Source: Telopea speciosissima
Taxonomy: Eukaryota; Streptophyta; Magnoliopsida; Proteales; Proteaceae
Reading direction: 5' to 3'
DNA length: 64,000 nt
Assembly: GCF_018873765.1 (NCBI RefSeq)
Contig: NC_057916.1
Span: 26,459,001 to 26,523,000 of the forward strand
The translations under genes were made by a program, and so were the position numbers. Below the pieces are notes generated by a model, which saw only the letters and a list, made by a program, of their open reading frames with translations, was not told the origin of the DNA and ran no database searches. Shown here piece by piece: positions 1 to 12,759 of the stretch (its first letter is position 1; each line of letters opens with the position of its first letter).

Positions 1-16
1 CTGAAGATGGGTTTAA

Positions 17-3000
17 TCGCTTCGTAGGCACATTCTGCAACTGCAAGCTTCTGTTAACTCTACAAGTACAGTGGTATTAGCCTCTTCGGTGAGTGATGCC
101 TTTGCTTCCTAGCGATTTTCCATAGCTTTACTTGTGAGAAACCATTCCTTCACAAAATCACTTTTATATGTTTAGCTGTTAGTTTTAATTCTTGTAGTTA
201 CTTTATCGCATGCTGTTGAAAAAAAATGCGATGTAGAATTGCGCTTTAGTTTATATGACAAACAGAGAATGAACAGTCGGGTAGCAAATTAGGTTTAAGG
301 TCTTCTTGTATTCGTAGCATTTCATTTTCTTGATATCTGTGAACATCTTGATTCAATCTTTGTTAATTTCAAATATAGGTTTGTTAGTTTTTCATTTATA
401 TCTACCATTCCCTATTTTCTGTTACTGCCTTCTCCTACAGGATACATCAACTCAATTATAGTGTGAAAATATGGGAGTTAAACATTGTCCCTACTTGTTT
501 GATCTGCCTGCAAAACTTCTGTTTCCAATTTTCATGATCCATGTTAAAAATTTTTGCTTACGGTTTTCAAATGCTGGCTGGCAAGTGGCAACCCGATGCA
601 TCTACCACTTCTCTCACGTGGACATGGGACTACAAGCGCAAAAACACTGGCATAGTTATTCTAGGAATAAAAAAAGGACAATCACTCGCGAGGCTCTGGT
701 TGGAGTTAAACTTAGCTTTTGTGAGAAAAGCAAGAAATCACTTTAGTTGTTAGGGCTTGAAACAAGTCAGATCTAAATTCGATCCATGTAGGTCCCAATC
801 CTGATCCAACTATCTATTATTGCAGAACCACATCCCGCAAGAAACTCAAATGGAAAATGTTGATTGGCTCTGAACTCCTATTCCCAGACCCAAATAAGAC
901 CAGCCTTAATCTGGCTCTGAAGTCTCGACTGATTTTAACTGATATGGCTTTAAAAATGGATAAAACAGATATGGAATGGGTTAACGCACATATATTCTCT
1001 TTATTTTCCATGGATTAGTTGTTTGAAGACTCTCATGTTGCTCATATGATTACCTCCAAGGATGACTTTATTGAATCATATCTGTTTACACCCTCTCTGT
1101 GTTTTAGATATAAATTAGGCTGGGAACAAAATTGTTGGTTTGTAAATAATCTTTATGTTCAGGATTATTGACATTCCTCACAGAACTTCACTCTTGATTA
1201 ATCGGTGATATTACTTAATGGCCTATCTAGATAAACTTGTCTTGATGGTCCAAACATCTACCCCGTGGCAGCTTTGTTGGTACTCCAATTTTGTGGACAT
1301 GTTGTCATTAGGATCATTTATCTATCCACCAAGTTTTCAGCCCAAGCACATTTGTCTGCTTGGCAATATAAAGCTTTAGAAACTGGTTGGAAGTTCAATT
1401 TTGGCTAACGCAGTTCAGCAGTTGAAAATACAAGGTTTAAATTGAGATGGGGAAACTGTGCTGTTTTAGCCCTAGGAGCCCTCCATATGGTTTCAAAATT
1501 GGACCATCAAGATAAGCTTATCCCTGCAGATTTTAGAGATTTTCCCATGTATGTAGATAGGTAGGGTCAATCATGATGAATCATTACTGTTATCTGCATG
1601 GAAATTGTATCCATAACTTGTCAAACTCTGCAGTCTGCAAACATGTTTTACTATTGCTATATCATTTCCAACTACTTTGACAAGTTATTTCATTTGCAGA
1701 AGTCAGATCAGGATGCTGATACTGTTCCTATGCCTATGGTTTTGATTGGTCAAGATTTAGATTCTGATGCAACAATTGTACAACTTAGTTTTGGAGATCG
1801 CCTTGGAGCTCTTATTGACACGGTGAAGTTGCTTTACTGACTCTGTTGTATTTCTTGATGAAACATTACATTGCTTGTTAAACAAGAAATATTTCCCATT
1901 GTATAATCTTCGTTGTCTATGTTTGTTAATTTGCCAACCATGCAAATTTTCAATAAAGTTTTTCAGCAGTATGTCTGACTTCTGCCCTTAGGAAGTGATT
2001 GATCTGTAGAAATACTATTGATGCTCTGGCCTTTTCATTTATTTTGTATATTTCCAGATATTTTCCAATCTTTGATTACTTATTATCATACTAAATTTGG
2101 GGGAAGGACACAAACAATGGGGAAATTCCTCTTCTATTTTTCTCCCCTGATTGGTAGAGTTTATAAAGAATTATTTGATTGTCACTGATATTATGGGTCT
2201 CCCCATCTCATTCTCTCTTAATCTGGCTAAGGCTTCCAAATCTATCCTACTCCCATTATGGATGCAGCTAAAGCTAAAGTTTTCTGATTGGTATTGGATT
2301 ATAAATGTCAAAAAATGAGGGCATTGTAAACTATGGTTGTCGTAGCACACTCCAGGTCAGTGATGGTATACTGAAGATATTGCCATAATCAAGACTTTAA
2401 TGCTTAGTTTCCCTTAACTTGATTCATTTTGGATTATTTGGTCCATATCTAGATATGGAGTTCTTGTCTCTTGATGTGTCTAGGTTTACGTTGTGACAGA
2501 TGAAGGCCCTTAAAGATTTGGGCTTGGATGTGGCAAAAGGAACTGTTACAACTGAGGGATCAATTAAGCAAACAAAGTTTTTCATTACACGTTTGTAAGT
2601 TCTATTTTATTGTTTAGTATCTGTATTATTTGGTAGTAATTTTTCGTGAACTTGTCAGAATCCACGGAGCTTACAGAAGAATAGAGGTGGATGCTATCTG
2701 CTGCAAACCTCATGGTTGTGGCTTGGATTTGCAATCTTGCAGATCTAACACCAATGTTCTTTAAGGGTCTATTTTGCTTCTCTTTGTGATGCTTCTCTTC
2801 AGTATGATCAATTACTCGCAAAGAATTCTTTCTTTTTTACGATTCCAATACATGCAAGCAACTCAAATAAAAGCATGACATTTACACTTCTGTGTTCCAT
2901 ACACAACTTGGTGGAATCTTTCTTTTGGTTTATGAAGGAAATGCACCAATTAGGTGTTGGGCGTTATGTATTAATTTGAATGAGAAATAGATTGAGGGGC

Positions 3001-6000
3001 ACCCAACCAGGGGTGGATGCACCTGAGGCAGATTCTCTGAATGAAACGGTCGGGGAATAGATTATGGTCAACCGCATCTCATTTCACTGTAGAAAGTAGA
3101 AGTTTTCTGACTGACAAAAAAGAGCTAGAGAGGTTGATTAATACTTTCATACAATAAATGTGACTTCTCATGTCTTTTTGGCATGTGTTGGATGTGGACA
3201 TGTGGCAATTTAAAAGGATGGTTGCTTTCCCTGTATCTTTTTTTTGAATGGATGCATATTATCGTGCTTGCTATGTAAATGTTATTTTGGTTAAATATAT
3301 AATGGCTGTGTAATTGTTGATAGATGTTGCTGGTTAGCATATCATTTTCTGAAATTGTTAGTAGTGTTTCTCAGTGTAGCTGTTTTTGAATCTTTTGATT
3401 AACATGCTAGGGGCTCTGGCCGCAAAGTTGAAGATCCTGGTATGATAGAGAGAATTAGGCTTACCATCATCAACAACCTTTTGAAGTATCATCCGGTACA
3501 TTGAAATTTGGCCTGCTAACTTTGTTATTCTGTACATATCTCCATATTTTTCTTGAGTTATGCTTTTGTTTTCTTGATAGGAATCTAGTGAACGACTTGC
3601 AATGGGTGAGGCTTTTGGAATTAAAGCACCAGAGAGGAAGGTATTGATTTTAGTAACACATTTAATATTTCATCTTTTTTGCTTGCTTGTTTGCCCTCTC
3701 ATTTATTCCATACGATGTTTTTGTTTTCTCCGGCATTAAACTGCTAAGATTCCTCATGTTTATATCTGGACTTTTATAGCCAGCTGCCTTTTCCAGTATG
3801 ATATTAACTGGAAAAATGCAGGTTTTTCAAAGCTTAGAGAGCTAACCTGATATTAAAGGCCCAATTCAGCGATTCTCTAAGGCCCCGTTTGTTTGACGGA
3901 AAGGATGGGCTGGGAATGTTGTGGGAGTGGGTCCCACAGTGTAGTGGGTTGGGGAACAGGGGTGGGATTTTTTTACTTTTTCCATGAACAGTAACCAAAG
4001 TCCTTGTTTTTTGTGGGACTTTGGATAGCATAGGGGTGGGATTTTCAAGTGCCACATCAGCAGACAAAGCATTGAATTCTGTTCCCTATGCTTTTGTAAG
4101 TTCACCACCCCAGGTTAAACAAACAAGGTTGGGGTGGGATTTTGAAGTGCCACATCAGCACTTTCCCACCCCACCTAAGTCCCCATCAAACAATGGGGCC
4201 TAAAGAAAACCATTTTGAGATGTACAGGCCCCTAGATTTAGCCATTTTGAGGATTAACTTGTTTACTGAGATAGGACTTTAGTTCCTATTTCCTGATGTT
4301 AGTGAAGCCTCTTAAATTTGAAAATGGGGAAGAGAAAAAACAAGCAAAATGCCCTGCTTTATTGAAACAATGCGTGGACCATTGAGAGTTACCAACCAAT
4401 TTGAAGAGTGACTCTTATTTAGGGAAAGGGGCTTTGGTTCCATTTATGCCAGACCCCATTGGGTTTAAGAGAAGAATCTGAAGTACCAGATTTTTTAGAA
4501 ATTTAATTTGGGATTGATGATAAACGATAAAGATGGTTAATCAAGGTGGCTCAGCCTGTTGATGGTGTTCAACCTACTAAATGGACTTTTATTTAGATGG
4601 AACCTGATGTTATTTGAGCATCTTCCATGTTGTTTGACAACTAACATCTATTCAAGTATGAAACAATGAAGGAAGACTGTGTCCTCTATTCTGACAGGAA
4701 TGTCCACCTCTCAACCAATGAATGTTGGTGCCACTTGGCTTGTTTGAACTGCATCCAGTATGCATATGCATGTGCATTAATTTTGCTGGTTAAATTGTAA
4801 TTTCTCACATTGCTTGCTTGGAAGTTAAGGGATGATCTCCAATGAACCTGGAAGCTGCATTTAATTGATCTGCTTATCTGATTGTAGCATGACATCAAAC
4901 ATATTCTGCGAATGGAATTCATGCTTGAAATGAGAAATATCTAGTTGTCTTGAAGTAATTTACTTATTGATGTTTCTCAACCTCCCCCCTCCTTTCGTGT
5001 CTACTGACGGCGAGACATAAGCTCCCCTCTGTATCCCAAGAAGCGGTCCCACCAAGACAATTCCCTGCCCAATAATGAGAAGCATCTGCCTCTTAGCATG
5101 AGTATCCGTGGTCATGTCTTTTGCCGAGACAACTTGTTGTGACTAGGTGGTTTGTTTGTCGTGTTGTGGTTAGGCCTTTGCTTGCTTTGGCCTCCTCCCA
5201 GTGTGCTGCCTCCCTATAATTTGTTTGTTGTGATTCCTTGGGGTACTCCCCTTCCCTTTTCAGGCCCTTGCCTCCTCCTTTGTAAAGGCAGGATCTTGTA
5301 ATTTGTTTGCCCTCCCCCCCCCCCTCTTTTCCTTTGGTATTGAATTATTTATTTATCCAAAAAAGAAAATCAGTTATTGATTGTTTAAATGCGTGGTTCA
5401 ACAGAATTATGACAGTGGAAGTTCTTATTCAATGGTTGATACATGTTTTGCAAAGAACTTATTTATTTCTGAGATGTCTCTACGACAACTGGATCTTGAT
5501 AGTTATTTTGTCATCGACAGCTTGATGTTGATATTGCAACTCACATACATGTTAAGGATGATGGACCGAAGAGAAGGTTTGCTTTTTTCAAGATAGTGAT
5601 TACAGTTATTTATAAGATAGGAGACCTTTACCGTCCTTTGTGGGAATGGTTGAAGTATTAATCTTTTGCACCTTTCTGCCAGCGTACTTAGTATAGAGAC
5701 AGCAGATCGACCAGGCCTGATACTAGAAATCATCAAGATTATGGCTGATATCAATATCAATGTGGAATCAGCAGAGATTGATACTGAAGTATGATCACAA
5801 TTGTATCTCCTCTTCTTTCTTCATTCTATTGTTTGCATTAATTATAGCACCTTCTCTCATCTAACAGGGATTGATTGGCAAAGACAAATTTCATGTCAGC
5901 TACAGAGGGGCAGCACTAAACAGTTCCTTGTCTCAGGTAAATCATCAGGATCTAAGGCTATGGCCCCCTCCAACAATTTTTGTACATGAATTGTGACCAC

Positions 6001-6889
6001 AGTGGCCAAGATAAAAAAAAAAATTGTAAATTTGGAGAAAGTAATTAAGTTGGAGAGAAAAATCATTCTAAAGTACTGGAATCTTTTGAGTGGCATTTCT
6101 TGTAAGATGCTCATAAAAATCTTGAAATCATGCTGGAATTTTCTATATGTTTTATGTTCACTTGATAGGCTTTACAAATTGTTACTACTACCCTGCTACG
6201 TTTTGATTTTAGCCAAAAATTGGATTATGACATTTCTTGATTGCTTTCATACCCTATTGGTTCTGCAAAATATATTACAGAAATATTAATCAATTAAGAT
6301 CAAGCGAATTAACTTGAAAAATCTTAAGTAAGTCAATTATAAAATTCTTTTCATTTGATTGATACTTCTTGCTTCATTTCATTAACTTAACTAAAGCACT
6401 GTGCTCAATAAAGGCTTCAGTTTGGAAATTTGGTTTGTTTTTGCCATTTTTATCTGAAATTTGACTGGCCAGGAGGAAAAGTAAAGTTGTTCTGCGCTTG
6501 ATCAAATATCCTATTTCATAAACAACGATGGAGAGCCAATACCACGAATTGGCAACTGTTTTAAGATTTAAGAAAATTTTAGAACCGGGCAAGCACAACT
6601 GAAGCTGAGCCTGGTAATCCTTTGATGGAATACCTGAGCACTTGCATACTCCTTTGAATTGATAGTGATAAAAGCACTTGCATACTCCTTTGAATTGATA
6701 GTGATTTTCTACTGGGTGAAATTGATTCTAGTTCGAGTTTTCTGATTAATCATGAAGCTTTCAAATTCAGCCTAGAAATTTCCCGTCTCTTCTCACGAAC
6801 ACTTTTTTTTTTAAATGAACATGCAGGTCTTGATAAACTGTCTGCGTTACTACCTTCGAAGGCCAGAAACTGATGAAGATAGTTACTGA
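17..6889 (+). CDS. ACT-domain protein, chloroplast ACR11/ACR12 type (5' partial)
   Basis: Nine exons can be chained in phase: to 88, 1700-1822, 2500-2594, 3411-3495, 3581-3640, 5521-5576, 5683-5788, 5868-5936 and 6827-6889 (TGA). The first exon is incomplete: reading back in frame meets a TAA at 14-16, so it either starts at an acceptor near 27 or the true start lies outside the window. The protein has two ACT domains. The first contains [13 protein letters not shown] and a GRKVEDP linker; the second contains [20 protein letters not shown] and [11 protein letters not shown]. The C-terminus is [16 protein letters not shown], typical of plant plastid ACT-repeat proteins (ACR11 and ACR12). Wording such as [14 protein letters not shown] looks closer to ACR12, from memory. 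Known role of the family: amino-acid-sensing or regulatory proteins, ACR11 being linked to plastid glutamine synthetase/GOGAT; no catalysis expected. Intron 5 (3641-5520) carries a Tourist-like MITE. Confidence 0.88.
3881..4200. mobile_element. Tourist-like (PIF/Harbinger) MITE in ACT-gene intron
   Basis: The 320-bp segment starts ggccccgtttgtttga and ends with the matching inverted sequence tcaaacaatggggcc. It is flanked on both sides by TAA (3878-3880 and 4201-4203), the 3-bp target duplication expected of PIF/Harbinger elements. Inside, a motif containing gggattt and gtgccacatcagca occurs twice, near 4037-4062 and 4135-4160. It has no coding capacity. It sits about 240 bp downstream of the exon ending at 3640. 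Confidence 0.8.
6637..6703. repeat. Short tandem duplication in last intron of the ACT gene
   Basis: The phrase starting gcacttgcatactcctttga and running through attgatagtgat is present twice in direct succession, about 34 bp each, with almost no divergence. This suggests a recent slippage or repair event. It lies about 120 bp before the acceptor of the final coding exon. Confidence 0.75.
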
Positions 6890-7189
6890 TACCTGTAGAA
6901 GGAACTCATGGCTGGACATCAAGTGTACCATCTCCCGCTGAAACATATGCCATGGGTTGGGCCACCCACCTGTTGAGGTTTTCTTTGAGGATGAACAGAA
7001 AAATAGGATAACTGCATTCCAAGATTCTCAGTATGGGTTGATTACAGGAGTTGAATATTTCTTGGGAACTTGTTCTGATAAAAATAAGACGCTCACATTG
7101 TTGTTATCCATTAGATCTGTATATACTGGGAGTATACTGTTAATGAAAGTTCTAGAACTGCTTCTTCAATAGACTTTGTTTCAGTTTTA

Positions 7190-9550
7190 CAGCTTGTGTT
7201 AGTCCGCACCACCAAAAAAAATGGAATTCTTTAACTGACCAAGTCTTAGATCTCTCTCACTCTCTAGAGCTCTACAACTCATGTGGATAAGCTCCTAACC
7301 TCCACCGGCCGACTTGTTGAATGCTGGCGACCGCTTGTCGGAGGAGATTCCTCTCCAAACTTTGGAACAACCCTTCTTAACAATTAAATCCAGGGTGTTT
7401 TGCCTTCTCTGGTACTCTTTGCCTTAACCAGTGGTGGCTGTTCCTTCAAACCAAACCTCTCATTTAGATCTTGTACTCTGCTTCTAGTGGCGTTTTCAAT
7501 TAAAACTTGCCTCAGCCAAGGCTCTGACCTCGCTCAAACAAACGATGGGTGGATTATGAAACAAACGATGGGTGGATTATGAGATCAACAACAATAATTG
7601 TGTCATTATTATTGGTTCTACTTGAAAAGTTTCGATTATGTCTTACATAACATCCTCCCCTCCCTCCCTCTCCCCCCCCCCCCCCAACCCCCCAAAAAAA
7701 AGTAAAAAAATAAAAAAAGAGGTATAAGTATTTCAGGTATTGCTTAAGGAACTCGTGTAGTAGAAAATAAAAAAGAGTAGGATAGAATAGAACCTTATGT
7801 TTTATTTTTTATACAAACGTTAATAAGTTTGGTTGAATGGTTGGATAGAATTATTTATCTAATACAACAAACAATGGAGATTCATGAGTATACAAACCCA
7901 TATGGAGATGGATGTAGGCATACTTGGATCCATGATCAATGAACAATGCCTACACAAACGATGATGTTTCGTTTTAATGGTCGTCAATCTTCTCTACCAT
8001 CTTCTCTACTCACTCTAGGGTTTCTAATGTCTACACTCAATGGGAGAGTGTCGATAATATATAGAGTGAAAGTAGGTACCAACCATGCAAAAAAGAAAAC
8101 ATAATTTCCTTTCCCATTAAAGAACATATTTTAGTTAGGTCTACACTGCACAATATTTTCATACCAATTAAAGTGTGTCAAAATAAGTCCAATATTCCTG
8201 TATATGATCACTTACCACTACTGGACTTGAGAGATTCACTCCATCAATATCAACACTTACCAATCCAATTTTATAAAATCAAATAAGTCACTATGCTTGC
8301 CCACCCAAAAAGGAAACATTACAAGGTTGAGTTGTTATGCTTAACAAAGAAACTCAGTCCAAGGAGAGAGTTTTTTCTTCACCAACAAGGAAGAAGATTG
8401 AGGGTCATAATCTGAAACTTCCCTTTAGAGTGTTCAAAGAGTCCCATCCAACCGTAATAAAACTGGTCGCTTTTCTTCACAAGTGAAGAGAAATTTGATC
8501 CAACAAAATATATTTGAATTAGTCAAAAAAAACCTAGCCATCCCGACCTGGCCCTTACCCACCCTGAACCTGGACAGGGCTGGACTGGGCCTATGTTCCT
8601 ACCAGGGTCGGGCTGGGTTTAGTATTTTCCTGGCCTTGGCAAGGTCAGGCCGGGTCTGGTTTGAGGTCTTGGCCTTCGCACGCCCAGTCTGACCCTGTAT
8701 GCACTTAATAACCCACTAGTGCATTTTAAGGCTAATGCACTTAATAAATATAGCCTTTGTTAAGTGGACTGTTCACTATTCAGGGCCAATCAGGGCCAGG
8801 CCAGGCTTGGGAAAACCCTGCCAGGATCGGTCTAGGTTGAAGTTATGCTTGGCCGTGGCAGGGTTGGGTTGGGCTAGGGTTAAGGCAAACCCGTCCCGTT
8901 GACACCCGTATTAAGCTCATATTACTGGTGCTTATTTACTACATGAAGCAACAAATTTGAGTTCAAATGCTGCATTCATCCTCAATCACTCCATCCCAAT
9001 TGACTTGCTGATCCCCCTCAAAGCACAGGTGGAACAGGTTTGACTACCCAAGTTGGATTAACAATAACGACTGATCACACGTCCAAGCCCTAAATCCTTG
9101 CAAATCAATTTATTTTTAACCTAGACATCAGTCACCAATAACTTAGCTATTGTTTGTTAAGAAAATTTCAGTAGCAGCTAGATTCTGGTTCCCTTCTGAT
9201 GCCAACCTCAAAGTTCAAATTAGAACACCATCACCTAAAAATTTATGCAAATTTGATCCATCTTTTAATTAGTCGTTTATCACTTACTCTTAGTTATTAA
9301 TTCTATCTCCTTAAAAATGAAAACCAGATTTGAAAGTGATCGTCTGAAACAGATCACTAATGACCCATCTTCATTACAAATTTCCTTCCTGGGCTCTACA
9401 GACTCCAAAATATTTACATTCAGTATAGCTGTAATAGCTAACCAGTTCATACTAAACCATAAGTAAAAAAGCTTAATTATAACAGTAATAATAATAATAA
9501 TAAGCCTCATATAAAAATATAAATCAGATATTCTAAATTCCAATTTGATC
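7190..9550. other. Intergenic region with no recognised gene
   Basis: AT-rich sequence between the 3' ends of the convergent ACT-domain and bZIP genes. It contains a short direct repeat of acgatgggtggattatga (7542-7580), a poly-C/poly-A stretch near 7670-7710, and at about 8540-8915 a pyrimidine/GGC-rich dispersed repeat full of ctggcc, gggctgg and cagggcc words. That repeat is related to the one in the bZIP intron (10270-10970). I see no ORF here with recognisable protein similarity. Confidence 0.6.
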
Positions 9551-12375
9551 TCAGCAGAGTCCATTAGGAAAGCTGAAGCTTCTCCTCATCATTCTCAACT
9601 TCTCCTCTGCCATTTGCGCTTTTGTTGAAGGCTTTATTTCCTTCATCTCATCCTGCATCTGTGTTTGCATAAGAACCAAATAGTTAATGTTTTCAAGAGA
9701 GAGAGAGAGAGAGAGAGAGAAGAGTATATAATACGTTATAGATCACAACTTACCTCCTGCCTCTTCTTCTCCTCAGTTTCCGCCTGTTATAATTGATTTC
9801 AAATACAAAGATTTAGTAAAAGAAATATGGAAACTGAAAAAGAAAGGGAATTAATTATATAGTATGTGTTGTTCTTGTTAATTACCAGAATTCGCTTGAG
9901 GTGAGCATTCTCCTCCTTCAGTTGGTTCAGCTCTGCTTCCAGCTCCACCGTGTATGCCTGTATTGTATATATATAGTAAAAATAGAAATTAATTAATTCA
10001 TGTAAAACAATACCATTTCCCCATACTTTTCTACAGTTCTTTCTCTAACTATAAATTTAAATGTATATTGAGAACCAACTTTGATATATTTTCCACTACC
10101 CAACCCCGTTAGGTTCCTTCTCGAGTTTCTTTGTCTAATGTTGGGTCTGCATAGTCTTCACGACCCAGACGAAATTTTGTTACTACCCTTGTAGGAACTT
10201 TCCTGCTACGGCTTGCAACCAAAATAATGAAATCTTGAAGATTATTTTGGAAAATATCAAAACCTAAGAGGTACGGGTGTAAATTTGGCTCGAACCTGTT
10301 CTGAGCTCGAACAGGACCTGGGCTGGATTTTTCAACTTGAGAGCGGGTTAGGGTTGAAATTTTTAGGCCTTGGGTTAGGGTTGAACTGGGCCAGGGTTGA
10401 GGCCTTAGGTTAAACCCAACTCGGCCAGACCCGGTGTCAAAGGTTAGGCTTTACAATTTATAATTTTTTTAATATCTAATTATCTATTGATTTACTAAAA
10501 AAATGCTAATAAAAAATATTTACAATTTTAAGATTGGACTAAATTTTTTAACCCAAAGAAAAGTCTAATAGTCAATTGAGTATGAAACAAACCAATACAA
10601 TTTAACCCCCAAAAAAAAAACCCAATACCCAATCACATGTGTCTCATTTTTTGAATGCATAGAGCATAGGATAACGTAAATGGCAAATAAGCAAGGCAAG
10701 TCAGGGCCAACCAAATCCTAACAAATTTTAGGGTCAATCAGGGCCAACGCAGCTCTTGGAAACAAAAAACCAAGGTCAATTAGGGCCAACCTGGCCCGAT
10801 CAGGGTCAATCAGGGCCGGGCTGGGTTGAGTCTGACAGGATTGGGCCTGGATTGAGATATCTCAGCCCGACCTAAAACCGGGTTGTGCTTGGGTTAAGCT
10901 AAGAGGACTTAAGATTGGGCTAAGGTTTTAGAAACCCCAACCCAACTCGTCCCTGTTTCACCCCTATTAGGAAGTATTTGTGAACCAAAAAAGAAAGTGA
11001 ATTATTTCATGGCTATGAGCCTAGGTAAAAAGAAAGTTCTTACAAGTTGGGTTAGGTTCAGCTCCCCATATAGGGTACGACCCAACATGCATTTCTTTTT
11101 TTTCTGTTTTTTGGATAAACCCAACATGCATTTTAGTGTGGGTGAGTCTTTTTACTCATGAATGGTGAAATTCATGTGAAGTGGTTTCTTGTCGGTTTGT
11201 CATAAATTTTTTTTTCCTGAAATAATTTGTCATCATCCATTGAGTTCCAATTAGGTACTCTGGGTCAACGGTGAATGGTAACGTTGGTGAGACTTGGGAG
11301 CCATGATCAATCATCGAAACCGATTGTGACCAAAGTCTCTCTCTAGCTAATCCTCATTTCTCTCTCTATCTCATGCAAGTAGATGGAAATGCAGAGCGCA
11401 ATAGAACAGTGAAAGGGGGAAATTTACCTGTTTTCTGGCACGGGATCTGGCGGCCGATTCTCGGTTCTTGATCATCCTTCGTTGTCTCCTCTCCACCACC
11501 ACCTCCACAGGACCATCTATCATCCTCTTCCTCCCTCTTATCCCTCCAATCTCCGCTCCCACGTATCGATTCTCCATTGGACCAGAATTCTCTCCACATA
11601 TGCCATCAGAAGACCCTGAACTTGCCGGCGAAACCGTCACTCCGTATGCACCACCACCGTTTCCCGCTCTCCCTCCAAAACAGACACCCCCAATCGCCGG
11701 ATAATTAGACATCTCCCCCATAACCCCACCACTAGGTGGAGGAAATGTTTGGTAGTTCGAAGGAACACCCATGACATCTATCCCGAAATTGTGTTTTTCC
11801 AAGGCAGTCGCATTATTATTATTCAGGTAAAGTCCGTACGGTTGTGCCACATGTGCCGGTGCACCTCCTTGTAGCGGCGCCACCAGATTAAGCTGAGCAG
11901 AAGAAGGCCTACATGCTTCCCTAACCACTCCAGCTTTTACTAAAAAATCTTCCAGAGTCATTTCCCCGATGGTGGGTTGGCGATGGGTATTGTCAGCCTG
12001 TTCTTCCTCTTCCTCTTCTTCTTCTTGCTCTCCTCGGATTTCGGCCCACACCTCCTCTACTGTCTTCCTGTAAAGAGGAGATTGAAGAGTAAGAGAAACT
12101 TGCCGGGGTAAGAAGCTGCTTTGCTGGTGTTTGATGAAATGGTTAGCTTGGTTTTCCTCCGCAGTCCAAATGTTGTTAAGGAACTCGTCCATGTTCATCG
12201 ACCCAAAGTTCTTCCCGTTCTTACAATGGCTGTTCTGAAATTCGTCGAGGGTGAGGGAGAAGATGGAGGATTGCATTCCCAATGAGTGTGTCTTCGAAGA
12301 ATTTATCTCCTCCGCTGCCTGCCTTCCCAACCCTACCTTGTCATGGATCACTGCTTCCGATCCCGAAACCACCAT
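9551..12375 (-). CDS. Group A bZIP transcription factor, ABI5/DPBF-like
   Basis: Four exons in phase on the minus strand: 12375-11428, 9957-9886, 9783-9754 and 9658-9551 (TGA), giving 385 aa. Exon 1 carries the group A phospho-motifs: SIFSLTLDEF (residues 37-46), the LPRQVSLTLQSP box leading to TVEEVWAEI (88-113), and PTIGEMTLEDFLVKAG (134-149). The basic region RRMIKNRESAARSRARKQ ends exactly at the exon 1 donor. The zipper continues in exon 2 with VELEAELNQLKEEN. The C-terminus is LRMMRRSFSFPNGLC, a loose match to the family's terminal C4 motif. An acidic run of eight Glu (118-125) precedes C3. Family knowledge: SnRK2-phosphorylated regulators that bind ABRE (ACGTG) sites in ABA and seed responses; length and exon count fit ABI5/DPBF members. 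The exact orthologue (ABI5, DPBF2, AREB3 or EEL) is not resolved. Confidence 0.93.
9699..9721. repeat. GA microsatellite in bZIP intron 3
   Basis: An uninterrupted (ga)n run of about 22 bases lies in the short intron between bZIP exons 3 and 4, a likely length-polymorphic SSR. Confidence 0.85.
10270..10972. repeat. Dispersed repeat in bZIP intron 1, possible hAT-type element
   Basis: Within bZIP intron 1 (9958-11427) this stretch begins acgggtgtaaatttggctcg and ends gtccctgtttcaccccta, weakly inverted ends of the ggggtgt type seen in plant hAT MITEs. The candidate 8-bp flanks (ctaagagg and ttaggaag) match only partly. The interior is rich in gggcca, ggcccga and gggttggg words and shares them with 8540-8915, so both belong to one repeat family. 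No coding capacity seen. Confidence 0.45.
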
Positions 12376-12572
12376 CTTACTAATTAACTGGTTTCAATTT
12401 TCAAACAACACCGAGAAAGAGAAAGAAAGAGAGACAGACAAAGATACCAAGAGAGAAGCTGAGCTTGTGGCCTTTAGATTCTCAATTAGGGTTTTGACGT
12501 CCACAGTCTGCATAAACGCACACAGAGAGAGATGTTAGTCTGGTTTTATGAAGTGTTCGGAAATACATATAT

Positions 12573-12739
12573 GAGAAGCAGTTTTCTGTACGGGAGTGTG
12601 GTCTACACCAGCACTCCCATGTGTTTATCTCTCTTTTTTAAAACAAAAGGGTAAAAATGTTTTTTCACATAGAAAAGAGAGAGATAGACTCATAAGAGTG
12701 CTGGCCTAGGCCACACTCCCATGCAGAAATCTTTTTCCC
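12573..12739. mobile_element. Mutator-type MITE (foldback) upstream of bZIP gene
   Basis: Left end gagaagcagttttctgtacg and right end (inverted) gggaaaaagatttctgcatg start long arms that share gggagtgtgg, ccagcactc and tatctctc. Flanks tacatatat and tacattata resemble a diverged 9-bp duplication, the size typical of Mutator elements. It starts about 200 bp upstream of the bZIP ATG, on the 5' side. A TATATATAA-like motif lies just beyond it at about 12745-12757, so the element could be in the transcribed leader or promoter. Related diverged sequence occurs at 18310-18430 and 19805-19860. Confidence 0.6.
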
Positions 12740-12759
12740 TACATTATATATAAAGAATG

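Noticed and set aside
471-753. Overlapping open frames inside the first visible intron of the ACT-domain gene
   Set aside because: No recognisable motif, and they lie between exons whose phases already agree (88 and 1700); treated as chance ORFs.
8483-8692. Open frame over the ggcc-rich repeat
   Set aside because: The composition is that of the dispersed repeat also in the bZIP intron; no protein family resemblance.
11468-11704. Plus-strand ORF opposite bZIP exon 1
   Set aside because: A shadow of the strongly supported minus-strand bZIP coding sequence.
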